From NCBI RefSeq assembly GCF_014836325.1, contig NZ_JACSQZ010000001.1, positions 54,739 through 118,738 of the forward strand: a DNA stretch of 64,000 nt, written 5' to 3'. A model generated the notes under the pieces. It searched no databases and had not been told where the DNA came from. It was given only the letters and a program-made list of their open reading frames with translations. This document shows, in pieces, positions 28,284 through 36,061 of the stretch. A program made the position numbers and the translations under genes. This stretch comes from Clostridium gallinarum (lineage in GTDB: Bacteria; Bacillota; Clostridia; Clostridiales; Clostridiaceae). Each line of letters opens with the position of its first letter. Positions within the stretch are counted from its first letter, which is position 1.

Positions 28284-28962
28284 CTCCCCACACCACCTTT
28301 AAATATCTCGGATTTTTAGGATTTATTTCAATCTTTTCTCTTATCTTTCTTACATGAACCATAATAGTGTCTGTATTTATAGCCTGCTCATTCCAAACTC
28401 TTTCATATATTTCTTCCGATGAAAAAACCCTTCCTACATTTTGAATAAGTAAGTTTAAAATTTTAAATTCAATTGGTGTTAATTTAACCAAGTTTCCATC
28501 TACAAAAACCTCTTTAGTATCATTATTTAACTCTAATCCTCCAACTGTAAATATATTTTCATTTACCTCTTCTTTATTTACCATATTTAAAAATCTTGAA
28601 TATCTTCTTAAGTGAGAATTAACTCTAGCTAAAAGTTCTAATGGCCTAAATGGCTTCGTTACATAATCATCAGCACCAATATTTAACCCCATAATTTTAT
28701 CAACCTCTTCTGATTTAGCCGATAACATTATTACAGGAAAATCGAACTTTTCTCTTAATTTCATAACAAAAGTTATACCATTCATTTTAGGCATCATAAC
28801 ATCTACTATTGCTAAATGTATTTCCTCTTTTTCTAAAACTTCTAATCCCTCTACACCATTATTAGCTATAAAAGTTTTATATCCTTGATTATTTAAATAA
28901 GCTTCTATAGCTATAGCAATATCCTTTTCATCTTCAACTATTAATATATTATATAAATTCAT
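28258..28962 (-). CDS. OmpR/PhoB-family response regulator
   Basis: DNA-binding partner of the histidine kinase. The receiver domain has the acidic pocket (IVEDEKD), the phosphoacceptor Asp in LAIVDVMMPKM, the switch residue in VIMLSAKS and the conserved Lys in DDYVTKPFRPLELLARV. The C-terminal winged helix follows (LTPIEFKILNLLI, FSSEEIYERVW, VMVHVRKIREKIE, WGVGYKIE). The length of 234 aa is standard. It heads the two-gene operon. Upstream lies a 430-bp non-coding region with three stem-loop repeats; the promoter should be in 28963-29142. Target genes cannot be named. Confidence 0.94.
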   Translation of the reverse strand: MNLYNILIVEDEKDIAIAIEAYLNNQGYKTFIANNGVEGLEVLEKEEIHLAIVDVMMPKMNGITFVMKLREKFDFPVIMLSAKSEEVDKIMGLNIGADDYVTKPFRPLELLARVNSHLRRYSRFLNMVNKEEVNENIFTVGGLELNNDTKEVFVDGNLVKLTPIEFKILNLLIQNVGRVFSSEEIYERVWNEQAINTDTIMVHVRKIREKIEINPKNPRYLKVVWGVGYKIEKQ

Positions 28963-29142
28963 AAAAACTCCCCTATTCTATAATACTTTCCTACAATCTA
29001 ATAACTTATATTATTATACAGCACCATAGAAGATATTTCATTTCCACTCCTTTCTTTACTTACTTTTCATTTATATCTTAATATTAAATCTTAAAAATTA
29101 AGAACATCTTCAATAAAATCTAAAGATTTTCTAAAGAATAAA

Positions 29143-29215
29143 AAAGAGATAAACATTATATTCCTTGTTCCGTCGCATGCGCTCCAAGTCACCGTCATAC
29201 AATGTTTACCTCTTT
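29143..29215. repeat. Palindromic repeat, type A, copy A1
   Basis: A 73-bp element. Arms AAAGAGATAAACATT and AATGTTTACCTCTTT pair with one mismatch. The core contains CCGTCGCATGCGCTCCAAG and TCACC. It is followed by TGCAAACTGAAGGAAG. Between it and the response regulator start (28963-29142) I see no gene. Confidence 0.9.
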
Positions 29216-29229
29216 GCAAACTGAAGGAA

Positions 29230-29276
29230 GGAAAGTATAAATAGTTAATAATAAGTCATAACTTTTTATACTTTCC
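29230..29276. repeat. Companion hairpin C1
   Basis: GGAAAGTATAAATAGTTA pairs with TAACTTTTTATACTTTCC with one mismatch around an 11-base loop. It is nearly identical to C2 at 32990-33036, and in both places sits between a type A and a type B element. Confidence 0.85.
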
Positions 29277-29295
29277 TCGTATAATAAAATTATAA

Positions 29296-29365
29296 AAGTG
29301 TTAAATTATCATATCCAGGTTCCGTCACGAGCTCCAAGTCACCTTGCTATGATAATTTAACACTT
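29296..29365. repeat. Palindromic repeat, type B, copy B1
   Basis: A 70-bp element with perfect 18-bp arms AAGTGTTAAATTATCATA/TATGATAATTTAACACTT. The core is TCCAGGTTCCGTCACGAG then CTCCAAGTCACCTTGC. Its minus-strand T tract (CACTTTTAT) and place 29 bp past the stop of the 61-aa gene fit a terminator role. Confidence 0.9.
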
Positions 29366-29393
29366 ACAAACTAAAGAATATAAAGTTTATAAT

Positions 29394-29579
29394 TTATTTA
29401 AATAAATCTTTTGTAATTTCTTGGATATTTCTGTTTAATTTTATAATGAATTGATTATTATTTATGTTATTTAATTTTTTATTATATCTGTTATAGGTAT
29501 AATAAATATAATTTAAATTATCATTTATAGCTGAACAACAAGCAAATGCTATTAATTGATATACTTTAGAATTTTCCAT
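29394..29579 (-). CDS. Small protein of 61 aa, unknown
   Basis: Not recognised. The frame has a clear AGGAG seven bases before the ATG and ends 29 bp before element B1, which could terminate it. The product starts with a moderately hydrophobic stretch containing adjacent cysteines (QLIAFACCSAINDN), then is rich in Asn, Tyr and Lys and ends in a basic tail. No convincing membrane segment or known motif. It lies between a two-component system and an amino-acid ABC transporter, each with its own signals, so it is probably a single-gene unit. Existence as a gene rests on the ribosome binding site; it could be a small regulatory protein. Confidence 0.5.
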   Translation of the reverse strand: MENSKVYQLIAFACCSAINDNLNYIYYTYNRYNKKLNNINNNQFIIKLNRNIQEITKDLFK

Positions 29580-29672
29580 ATAAAACTCCTATTTTATTGT
29601 TTATATTAGTATATTTAATCAATAGTCTTAGTGCTATTTTTTCTTTAATATAAAAATATTTATTTTTACAAA

Positions 29673-29726
29673 ATAAAAAATAGATGCTTATAAAGTATTA
29701 GATATAATATCTTTATAAGCATCTAT
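29673..29726 (-). terminator. Terminator of the amino-acid ABC operon
   Basis: TAGATGCTTATAAAG pairs perfectly with CTTTATAAGCATCTA, followed on the minus strand by TTTTTTATTTT; 8 bp past the binding-protein stop. Confidence 0.85.
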
Positions 29727-29733
29727 AATTATA

Positions 29734-30543
29734 TTATTTTATTTCTTTACTATAATCCTTTGAATACCACTTATTGCTTAGCTCTCCTAAAGTTCCATTT
29801 TCTCTTAAAGTTTCAATTGCTTTTGAAACTTTTTCTTGTATTTGTGCTGATCTTTCATTATCTTTTGCAAAGGGATATGCTTCTGATGCAACATTTATAC
29901 TTTCTTCTACTATTCTTCCATTTAAAGTACCTGAATCAATTCTATAGTTTGCTTCATTTTCTGCTGCAATAATCATATTAGCCTTTCCTGAATTAAAAGC
30001 AGTCATCATGAGTGCTCCTGATTCAAAAGCTTGTAAATCAATATTTATTCCTTTTTCCTTTGCTATCTCTTCAAATAAAGGACCTGAATTTGATCCTGCT
30101 ACATATGCACCTGATAATCCATCAACATCTACTATCTTATTTATATCTGTTTTATCTGCATTAACAACTATCATTTGAGGAATATATGCATAAGGTGTAG
30201 AAAAATTATACTTTTCTTTACGTTCATCTGTTATTGTAACTAAATTTGCAACAGTATCAGCTTTACCTGAATCTAAATAACCAAAAAGTGATGAAAATTC
30301 ACTAAGTTGAAATTCAACTTCAATACCAGTTTCTTCTGAAATAGCATTCCATAAATCAACCTCAAAGCCCTTATGTACACCATCTTCAAGAAAACTACTT
30401 GGCATGGAGCTATTACTAGCTGCAACCACAATTCTATCTATACCTTTAGATTCCTTTTCATTATTTGAACAAGCGGTTAAAGCTAAAGCACCAATACATG
30501 CTACTGCTAAAACCATTATTTTTCTTATTTTTTTACTTTTCAT
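29734..30543 (-). CDS. Polar amino-acid ABC transporter, substrate-binding lipoprotein
   Basis: Extracellular lipoprotein that captures an amino acid for the two upstream-encoded partners. It has a lipoprotein signal: basic start, hydrophobic stretch, and lipobox LTAC with the lipid-modified Cys at about residue 25. The mature part matches the SBP family 3 fold: FLEDGVHKGFEVDLWNAISEETG near residue 55 and the later ADTVANLVTITDERKEKYNFSTPY, the usual ligand-binding segment. The length of 269 aa is typical. It is the last gene of an ATPase-permease-binding protein operon, followed by a strong terminator. Cystine, glutamine, arginine or another polar amino acid are all possible. Confidence 0.92.
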   Translation of the reverse strand: MKSKKIRKIMVLAVACIGALALTACSNNEKESKGIDRIVVAASNSSMPSSFLEDGVHKGFEVDLWNAISEETGIEVEFQLSEFSSLFGYLDSGKADTVANLVTITDERKEKYNFSTPYAYIPQMIVVNADKTDINKIVDVDGLSGAYVAGSNSGPLFEEIAKEKGINIDLQAFESGALMMTAFNSGKANMIIAAENEANYRIDSGTLNGRIVEESINVASEAYPFAKDNERSAQIQEKVSKAIETLRENGTLGELSNKWYSKDYSKEIK

Positions 30544-30577
30544 TTTAAATACTCCTTACCCTTTAAATAATATTATA

Positions 30578-31243
30578 TTAATAAAAATTCTTAACTTTTC
30601 TTTCTATATACTTTTGTCCTCGTTCAATTATTAGAACTATAACAACGTAAAATATAATTACACATAGATATGATTCAAAAAATCTTAAATATAATGTTCC
30701 TTCCATTTTAGCAACAGCCATAATATCTAATAATCCAACTGTAAATCCTAATGAAGTTCCCTTTATAATTCCAATGAACTCATTTCCCATTGATGGAAGA
30801 GCTATTACTAGCGCTTGAGGGAGTACTACTCTTCTCATAGTTTGTCCCTTTGTCATCCCCATAGAATAACAAGCTTCTAATTGACTTTTATCAACTGAAC
30901 TTAATGCTGCTCTAAAATTCTCTGCCATAAAAGCTGATGCATTAAATGTTAATGCAATAATAGTTGCCTGTGTTGGGCTCATATTTTGAAATATGGGAAA
31001 TACAATAGGTAATCCAAAATATAAAAAGAATAATTGTGCAACTAAGGGTGTTGCTCTAAAGATTGTGATAAAAAATGTGAAAAATTGAGATAATACTTTA
31101 ACTTTAAAATATCTTGTTATTGCTATAATAGCAGATAATATAATTGTTAAAATTAATGTTATTATGGCTACTTTAAAAGTAATTCCAAGTGCCATAAAAA
31201 CAGTAGGAAATAACTCTATAAACCACTCTAAATTAAACTTCAT
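30578..31243 (-). CDS. Polar amino-acid ABC transporter, permease
   Basis: Membrane channel subunit of the HisM/GlnP/TcyL type, 221 aa with about five membrane segments. The N-terminal motif GITFKVAIITLILTIILSAIIAI and the EAA loop (EACYSMGMTKGQTMRRVVLPQAL, near residue 150), which contacts the ATPase, are intact. The start ATG overlaps the stop codon region of the ATPase gene by 4 bp (ATGA), so the two are translationally coupled. The binding protein gene follows 34 bp later. It probably acts as a homodimer because no second permease gene is present. Confidence 0.93.
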   Translation of the reverse strand: MKFNLEWFIELFPTVFMALGITFKVAIITLILTIILSAIIAITRYFKVKVLSQFFTFFITIFRATPLVAQLFFLYFGLPIVFPIFQNMSPTQATIIALTFNASAFMAENFRAALSSVDKSQLEACYSMGMTKGQTMRRVVLPQALVIALPSMGNEFIGIIKGTSLGFTVGLLDIMAVAKMEGTLYLRFFESYLCVIIFYVVIVLIIERGQKYIERKVKNFY

Positions 31244-31998
31244 ATTACATTACCTCCTGCAAAACTGAAATTATTTACGAACTTATTTACTCTTTCATTT
31301 CTACAAGATTCAAAAATTTCACTAGGGGTTCCCTGCTCAGCTATTACACCATTTTCAAGGAAAATTATAGTATCTGATACCTCTCTAGCAAACTTCATTT
31401 CATGAGTTACAATAATCATAGTAACCTTAGACTCTTCCGCTACTTTTTTTATAATATTTAATACTTCCCCAACTAATTCTGGATCTAATGATGAAGTTGG
31501 TTCATCAAATAAAATTACCTCTGCAGAAGATGCAAGTGCTCTAGCAATACCAACACGTTGCTGTTGTCCACCAGACATATTTCTTGGATAAGAATCCTTT
31601 TTATCTAAAACTCCAACCTTTTCTAAAAGACCAAGTGCTATATCTTTAGCTTCCTTCTTTGGCATTTTTTGAACCACAATCATTGGCTCCATAACATTTT
31701 GAAGTGCTGTCTTATTCTTAAGTAAATTTATGCTTTGGAATACCATAGCACTTTTCTTTCTAAAATTATATATTTCTTTCTTAGTACAGTTTGAAGCATT
31801 AACAGAAGTATCACCAATTGTAATTATCCCTTCATCTGGCATCTCTAAGAAATTCATACATCTAAGTAAAGTTGATTTACCAGTTCCAGAAGGACCTATA
31901 ATTGAAACTACTTCTCCCTTTTTTACCTCTAAATCAATTCCCTTTAAGACCTTAGTATCTCCAAAAGTCTTTTGAAGATTATTTATTTTAATCATCAC
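31240..31998 (-). CDS. Polar amino-acid ABC transporter, ATP-binding protein
   Basis: Drives uptake by ATP hydrolysis on the cytoplasmic side. Walker A is GPSGTGKST (about residue 34), the signature MSGGQQQRVGIARAL, Walker B VILFDEPTSSLDP, and the H-loop VTHEM. The length of 252 aa matches GlnQ/HisP. First gene of the operon, with the promoter at 32104-32133 and an AGGAGGG-like site before the ATG. It is encoded upstream of its permease and binding protein, an order common in clostridia. No T-box or riboswitch is seen in the 100-bp leader, so substrate-specific control must be by protein factors, if any. Confidence 0.94.
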   Translation of the reverse strand: MMIKINNLQKTFGDTKVLKGIDLEVKKGEVVSIIGPSGTGKSTLLRCMNFLEMPDEGIITIGDTSVNASNCTKKEIYNFRKKSAMVFQSINLLKNKTALQNVMEPMIVVQKMPKKEAKDIALGLLEKVGVLDKKDSYPRNMSGGQQQRVGIARALASSAEVILFDEPTSSLDPELVGEVLNIIKKVAEESKVTMIIVTHEMKFAREVSDTIIFLENGVIAEQGTPSEIFESCRNERVNKFVNNFSFAGGNVI

Positions 31999-32103
31999 TA
32001 CCCTCCTATAGCTCTTTAATTATATAAAAAGTGTTTTTTTATTTAATTTAGTATTTTTAAATTAGTCCATATAAAATCAACAAATAAATTTACTATCATT
32101 GGT

Positions 32104-32133
32104 ATTATACTTAAAAAAGATAATCTTTGTCAA
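32104..32133 (-). promoter_or_regulatory. Predicted promoter of the amino-acid ABC operon
   Basis: Consensus boxes on the minus strand: TTGACA (32133-32128), 18 bp, TATAAT (32109-32104), about 105 bp before the ATPase start codon. The rest of 31999-32355 holds element B2 and AT-rich sequence, with no gene. Confidence 0.8.
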
Positions 32134-32177
32134 TTTATTACTTAATTTTTAAAAAGATACATCTATCACTCCATAAA

Positions 32178-32247
32178 AAGTGTTAAAGTATCATATCCAG
32201 ATTCCGTCGCAAGCTCCAAGTCACCTGGCTATGAAACTTTAACACTT
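32178..32247. repeat. Palindromic repeat, type B, copy B2
   Basis: A 70-bp element with arms AAGTGTTAAAGTATCATA/TATGAAACTTTAACACTT (one mismatch). Compared with B1 and B3 the variable stem pair is G-C instead of T-A or A-T, a compensatory change. The core is TCCAGATTCCGTCGCAAGC then TCCAAGTCACCTGGC. It is the only copy between two divergent promoters. Confidence 0.9.
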
Positions 32248-32355
32248 CAAATATAAGGATATAAATTATAAAATGTAATTTACGAACATACTTTTGTTTT
32301 TTTTAGAAATATAGTACACTATAAGAAATTACAAAAGATAAATGGAGAAAATTTA

Positions 32356-32901
32356 ATGAAAGGTAGAGAACACTTAGCTATTGGAATAACAGCTACAACA
32401 GTTATGGGATTAGCTGTATTTAATTTAGATAAGGAACAAAATTTAAATTATTTTATCCCTCTTATTAGTGGGAGCATAATAGGGTCATATTTACCAGATA
32501 TAGATGCTGAAAAATCTAAAGCAAGCCAAACTTTTAATAAAATATTAGTGATAAGTTTATTATTGTTTGCAATAGTATATAAACTAAACATAACAAATAG
32601 AGTTATTGAAATATTATCTACATTTATTGTACATAATAAATACAGCCTCTATTTTATTATTTTAGTGACCTTAGGAAAATTGTCACCCCATAGAATGTTC
32701 ACTCATAAATGGCTTGGGACAATGCTGTTTTTCTATACTGTATATAATATTGGTAACATATATCTTACATTAGGATTTATTATGGGCTATACCCTTCATA
32801 TTGTTGGGGATAGATTTTCAGCTAATGGAAAACACTTAAACTTTTTTGAATTTAAGTTACCCTGTATGAATTCTAAGAATAAATTCAGTTTTAAATGGTA
32901 A
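32356..32901 (+). CDS. YdjM-like membrane-bound metal-dependent hydrolase
   Basis: Integral membrane protein of 181 aa in the YdjM/DUF457 group (LexA-binding, membrane-bound predicted hydrolases). The conserved features are an N-terminal His (REHLAIGI), GSIIGSYLPDIDAEKSKAS near residue 45, HRMFTHKWLG near residue 117 and HIVGDRFSANG near residue 155; the His/Asp residues are the presumed metal ligands. About four membrane segments lie between them. The ATG is preceded by GGAGAAAATTTA. It is a lone plus-strand gene, and its stop codon TAA runs straight into element A2. Biochemical function is unknown for the family. Confidence 0.85.
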   Translation: MKGREHLAIGITATTVMGLAVFNLDKEQNLNYFIPLISGSIIGSYLPDIDAEKSKASQTFNKILVISLLLFAIVYKLNITNRVIEILSTFIVHNKYSLYFIILVTLGKLSPHRMFTHKWLGTMLFFYTVYNIGNIYLTLGFIMGYTLHIVGDRFSANGKHLNFFEFKLPCMNSKNKFSFKW

Positions 32902-32902
32902 A

Positions 32903-32975
32903 AAAGAGATAAACATTATATTCCTTGCTCCGTCGCATGCGCTCCAAGTCACCGTCATACAATGTTTATATCTTT
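32903..32975. repeat. Palindromic repeat, type A, copy A2
   Basis: A 73-bp element; arms AAAGAGATAAACATT/AATGTTTATATCTTT with one mismatch; core identical to A1 except one base (TTGCTCCGTCGCATGCGC). It begins 2 bp after the YdjM-like stop codon and is followed by GCAAACTGAATGAAG. Confidence 0.9.
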
Positions 32976-32989
32976 GCAAACTGAATGAA

Positions 32990-33036
32990 GAAAAGTATAA
33001 ATAGTTAGTAATAAGTCATAACTTTTTATACTTTCC
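32990..33036. repeat. Companion hairpin C2
   Basis: Near copy of C1: (G)AAAAGTATAAATAGTTA pairs with TAACTTTTTATACTTTCC. Lies between A2 and B3, so the A-C-B order of 29.1-29.4 kb is repeated here. Confidence 0.85.
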
Positions 33037-33048
33037 TATGAATTAAAA

Positions 33049-33118
33049 AAGTGTTAAAATATCATATCCAGGTTCCGTCGCAAGCTCCAAGTCACCTTGC
33101 TATGATATTTTAACACTT
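33049..33118. repeat. Palindromic repeat, type B, copy B3
   Basis: A 70-bp element with perfect arms AAGTGTTAAAATATCATA/TATGATATTTTAACACTT. It lies 56 bp past the M20 gene stop, and on the minus strand the stem ends in TTTTTTAATT, so it can serve as that operon's terminator. Followed on the plus strand by AAAACTGAAGGAAG. Confidence 0.9.
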
Positions 33119-33173
33119 CAAAACTGAAGGAAGTAAATTTTAAATAATTTTATTATACCTTATTACTTTAATA

Positions 33174-34508
33174 TTATTCATTTTCGTAGTTAACTTCTAT
33201 TGTATTTTCCAAGTTATCCATATACTCTTTATATTCTTTTATAGTAAACTTCTGATTAAAATCCTTAATAATTTTTTTAGCTTCACTATTATTATCTCTT
33301 AAAATTCTATAAGCAGTTAATGCCATGATTTTTGCAGTTATAATATATGAAATCTCCTCATTCACAATATCAAACTCTGATGAATGAAGCTGTCCAATAC
33401 ATCCTCCAGTACTAAATTTTAATACTGGCATTATATGAGTCAAATCTCCTACATCACTAGACCCTTCACTATGATCCCCCTTTTTAGTAATTGATATATT
33501 TCCATTAGGCAATAATTCCTTTGCAATATCTATCATTACTTTACTTGGTTCTAATGGAATAACTGGTAAATATCCTGGTTCTGTTTTAATTTCTACACTT
33601 CCACCTACTGCTAAAGCTCCTGCCTTTAAAGCTCTATCTACCTTTTTACTTGTATCTATAATTGCTTCAATATTATTTGCTCTAACTAAGCTTTCTATAA
33701 CTACTTCATCTGGAATTACATTTACTAAGCCTCCACCTTTAGTTATTATAGAATGAACCCTAACTGTATCACTTTCCTTAAAGGTTTCTCTTTGAAAGGC
33801 TACTGAACTTAATCCAATAGAACTTGCATTAACTGCATTAATACCTAAATGTGGTGATGCTGCTGCATGTGATGCCTTTCCCTTATATCTTGTTAATTTA
33901 GATACAAATCCATTACTAGACTTATCTCCTATTCCAATATCATATTTACCTGGATCTAAATGATGTACTATTGAAATATCAATATCATCAAAGGCACCAA
34001 TTCTTATAATCTCTGACTTTCCACCTCCATATTTAATTAATCCTTTATCTTTCAATGATAGTTTATATTCTATTTCTCCATATTCCTCTGAAGGTACAGC
34101 AAAAAATGATATATTTCCTTTAAATGAATTTCTTACTTCACTATCTGATAGAGCAATTGCTGCTCCAATTAATCCTGCTAACTGTGCATGATGACCACAA
34201 GCGTGACATGCTCCTGTTTTCTTATTAGCATGCTGATTGTTAGGAACTACTATAGCATCTAATTCACCAATTATAGCTACATTTATATCTTCTGAATCCT
34301 TCTTTTTTAAATATCCTTTTACACCAGTTATTGCAAGATTTGTTTCTAATTCTTCTAATAATTCCTTTAAGATTTCAGCTACTTTTTCTGCTGTTCTTAT
34401 TTCCTTATAACCAAGCTCAGGATTAGCAAGAATATCTCTTGCAAATTCTATTATCCTTCCTCTATTTTTATCTATTATATTAATAATTTTTTCTTCTATA
34501 TTATCCAA
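33174..34508 (-). CDS. M20-family amidohydrolase/peptidase
   Basis: Zinc-dependent hydrolase of 444 aa that cleaves amide bonds of N-acyl or aryl amino acids and related compounds. Metal site motifs: GACHACGHHAQLAGL near residue 105, AVPSEEYGEIEY near residue 143, and a late HSSEFDIVNEE. The dimerisation domain sits between (YKGKASHAAASPHLGINAV). The sequence resembles AbgB-like p-aminobenzoyl-glutamate hydrolases in the GDHSEGSSDVGDLTHIMP segment. It is the last gene of the metN-metI-metQ transcript (15 bp after metQ), so it probably acts on what that transporter brings in, for example an N-acylated methionine. Substrate is inferred only. Confidence 0.88.
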   Translation of the reverse strand: MDNIEEKIINIIDKNRGRIIEFARDILANPELGYKEIRTAEKVAEILKELLEELETNLAITGVKGYLKKKDSEDINVAIIGELDAIVVPNNQHANKKTGACHACGHHAQLAGLIGAAIALSDSEVRNSFKGNISFFAVPSEEYGEIEYKLSLKDKGLIKYGGGKSEIIRIGAFDDIDISIVHHLDPGKYDIGIGDKSSNGFVSKLTRYKGKASHAAASPHLGINAVNASSIGLSSVAFQRETFKESDTVRVHSIITKGGGLVNVIPDEVVIESLVRANNIEAIIDTSKKVDRALKAGALAVGGSVEIKTEPGYLPVIPLEPSKVMIDIAKELLPNGNISITKKGDHSEGSSDVGDLTHIMPVLKFSTGGCIGQLHSSEFDIVNEEISYIITAKIMALTAYRILRDNNSEAKKIIKDFNQKFTIKEYKEYMDNLENTIEVNYENE

Positions 34509-34523
34509 ATTCTCATCCCCTTT

Positions 34524-35369
34524 TTATCTTAACTCCTCAGGAATAAACCAATAATTATTTTTATTATGCTCTTCCATATATGCTTTAAATTCATCTGATT
34601 TATACGCATCTACAATTGCCTTTGCCCAATTAGAATCCTTATTTTTTTCACTTACTACAACTACTAATTCAAGATTTTTAGAAACATCTTCTGATAATAT
34701 TGATTTTTCCGGATCCATATTAGCTAAATAAACAACACTCCCTGGTAATATTCCAAAATCTAAATCTTGAAGTACCCTTGGAATTTGAGAAGATTCCATT
34801 TCTATTATTTCAATTCCATAAATATTTTCTTCAATATCATTAAGAGTTAATGTTGCTTTATCAACCCCCTCCTTAGTTTTTATCCATCCAGCTTTTTCTA
34901 ATAATCTAAAAGCACGAGCTGCATTTGATGGATCCTTTGGAATTGCAACCTTACTTCCTTCTTTAACCTCATCTAAGGATTTATGGTTTTCAGAAAATAT
35001 TCCTGCAGGTACAGTTGGAATAGGAACTATTGGAGTTAAATCTCCATTCTTTTCTTTATTATAATTTTCTGCATATGAAGTATGCTGAGCTACATTAAAA
35101 TCAACACTTTCTTCTGTTAAAGCAACCTCTGATTGCAATAAATCTGAAAACTCAATTTCTTTAATTGTATAACCTTCTTTTTCTAATATTGGTTTTATTG
35201 CATCGTTAAATAATACATTATATGGTCCTGGAGAAACTCCTATAGTTATTTCCTTTTTCTCTAAATTATCTTCGCTTAATTTTTTTGTATTTTTGCACCC
35301 TACACCTACTAAAATAAATGCCCCTATTACTAATAAAACTGATAATGCCTTAATACCTTTATTTCTCAT
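34524..35369 (-). CDS. metQ: MetQ/NlpA-family substrate-binding lipoprotein
   Basis: Membrane-anchored binding protein for methionine or a related compound. The lipoprotein signal ends at VGVGC with the Cys near residue 25. The mature protein shows the NlpA/MetQ pattern: ITIGVSPGPYNVLF, a LLQSEVALTEESVDFNVAQHTSYAE segment near residue 85, and VAIPKDPSNAARAFRLLEKAGWI near residue 145, which is highly typical. The length of 281 aa is normal. It lies between the permease and the M20 hydrolase genes. No S-box or other SAM-sensing leader is visible before the operon, so the ligand may not be plain methionine. Confidence 0.92.
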   Translation of the reverse strand: MRNKGIKALSVLLVIGAFILVGVGCKNTKKLSEDNLEKKEITIGVSPGPYNVLFNDAIKPILEKEGYTIKEIEFSDLLQSEVALTEESVDFNVAQHTSYAENYNKEKNGDLTPIVPIPTVPAGIFSENHKSLDEVKEGSKVAIPKDPSNAARAFRLLEKAGWIKTKEGVDKATLTLNDIEENIYGIEIIEMESSQIPRVLQDLDFGILPGSVVYLANMDPEKSILSEDVSKNLELVVVVSEKNKDSNWAKAIVDAYKSDEFKAYMEEHNKNNYWFIPEELR

Positions 35370-35410
35370 AATATATATCCCCTTTATAATTTATTTTTTA
35401 TATTAACTTT

Positions 35411-36061
35411 TTAATTTTTTCTTATTTTTCTTGATAATATTATCCCCAAATTTTGTATAGCTTGTACAAATACTATTAAAATAATTACAGTAATAATTGT
35501 TGTTGTTGTATCAAATCTTTGATATCCATATGAAACTGCTATATCACCAATTCCTCCACCACCAACAGTTCCTGCCATAGTAGTTGCCCCTATAAGACCT
35601 ATTGTTGCTGTAGTAATACTTAATATTAATGAACCTAATGCTTCTGGTAATAAAAAATACCAAACAATTTGAATAATAGTTGCTCCCATAGCCTCTGCTG
35701 CTTCAATAATTCCTTTATTTACTTCAAGTAAAGAATTTTCTACCAATCTTGCTATATAAGGAATTATATAGCATATAAGTGGTACTATTGCTGCTTTTGT
35801 ACCTATAGAAGTTCCAACAATTATTCTTGTTAATGGCACTATAGCAACAAGTAATATAATAAAAGGAATAGATCTAACTATATTAATAACCATATTTATT
35901 ATTGTTGATAACAATCTACTTTTAATAACACCAGTTCCATTAGTAATGACTAATAATATTCCTAATGGAATTCCAATTAAAGATCCAATTAATAATGATA
36001 TACTAACCATTTGTAATGTTTGTAGTGTAGCTACCCATATTTGCTCCCAAGTTACTAGCAT
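35411..36061 (-). CDS. metI: MetI-type ABC permease
   Basis: Membrane subunit of the methionine-type importer, 216 aa with five predicted membrane segments. Characteristic parts are WVATLQTLQMVSISLLIGSLIGIPLGI at the start, NIVRSIPFIILLVAIVPLTR in the middle, and the EAA loop EAAEAMGATIIQIVWYFLLPEAL near residue 125. TMAGTVGGGGIGDIAVSYGYQRFDT near residue 165 is a strong MetI family marker. The ATG overlaps the last base of metN, so the genes are coupled. It works with MetN (ATPase) and the MetQ-like lipoprotein. Confidence 0.94.
   Translation of the reverse strand: MLVTWEQIWVATLQTLQMVSISLLIGSLIGIPLGILLVITNGTGVIKSRLLSTIINMVINIVRSIPFIILLVAIVPLTRIIVGTSIGTKAAIVPLICYIIPYIARLVENSLLEVNKGIIEAAEAMGATIIQIVWYFLLPEALGSLILSITTATIGLIGATTMAGTVGGGGIGDIAVSYGYQRFDTTTTIITVIILIVFVQAIQNLGIILSRKIRKN

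Noticed and set aside
31999..32177. T-box leader before the amino-acid ABC operon
   Set aside because: No T-box sequence or antiterminator is visible; a simple promoter explains the region.
29143..33118. Stem-loop repeats as a CRISPR array or integron attC sites
   Set aside because: Copies are scattered, with no regular spacers and no cas genes. The arms do contain GTTAA/TTAAC, but there are no cassettes, integrase or attC-type unpaired bases that I can support.
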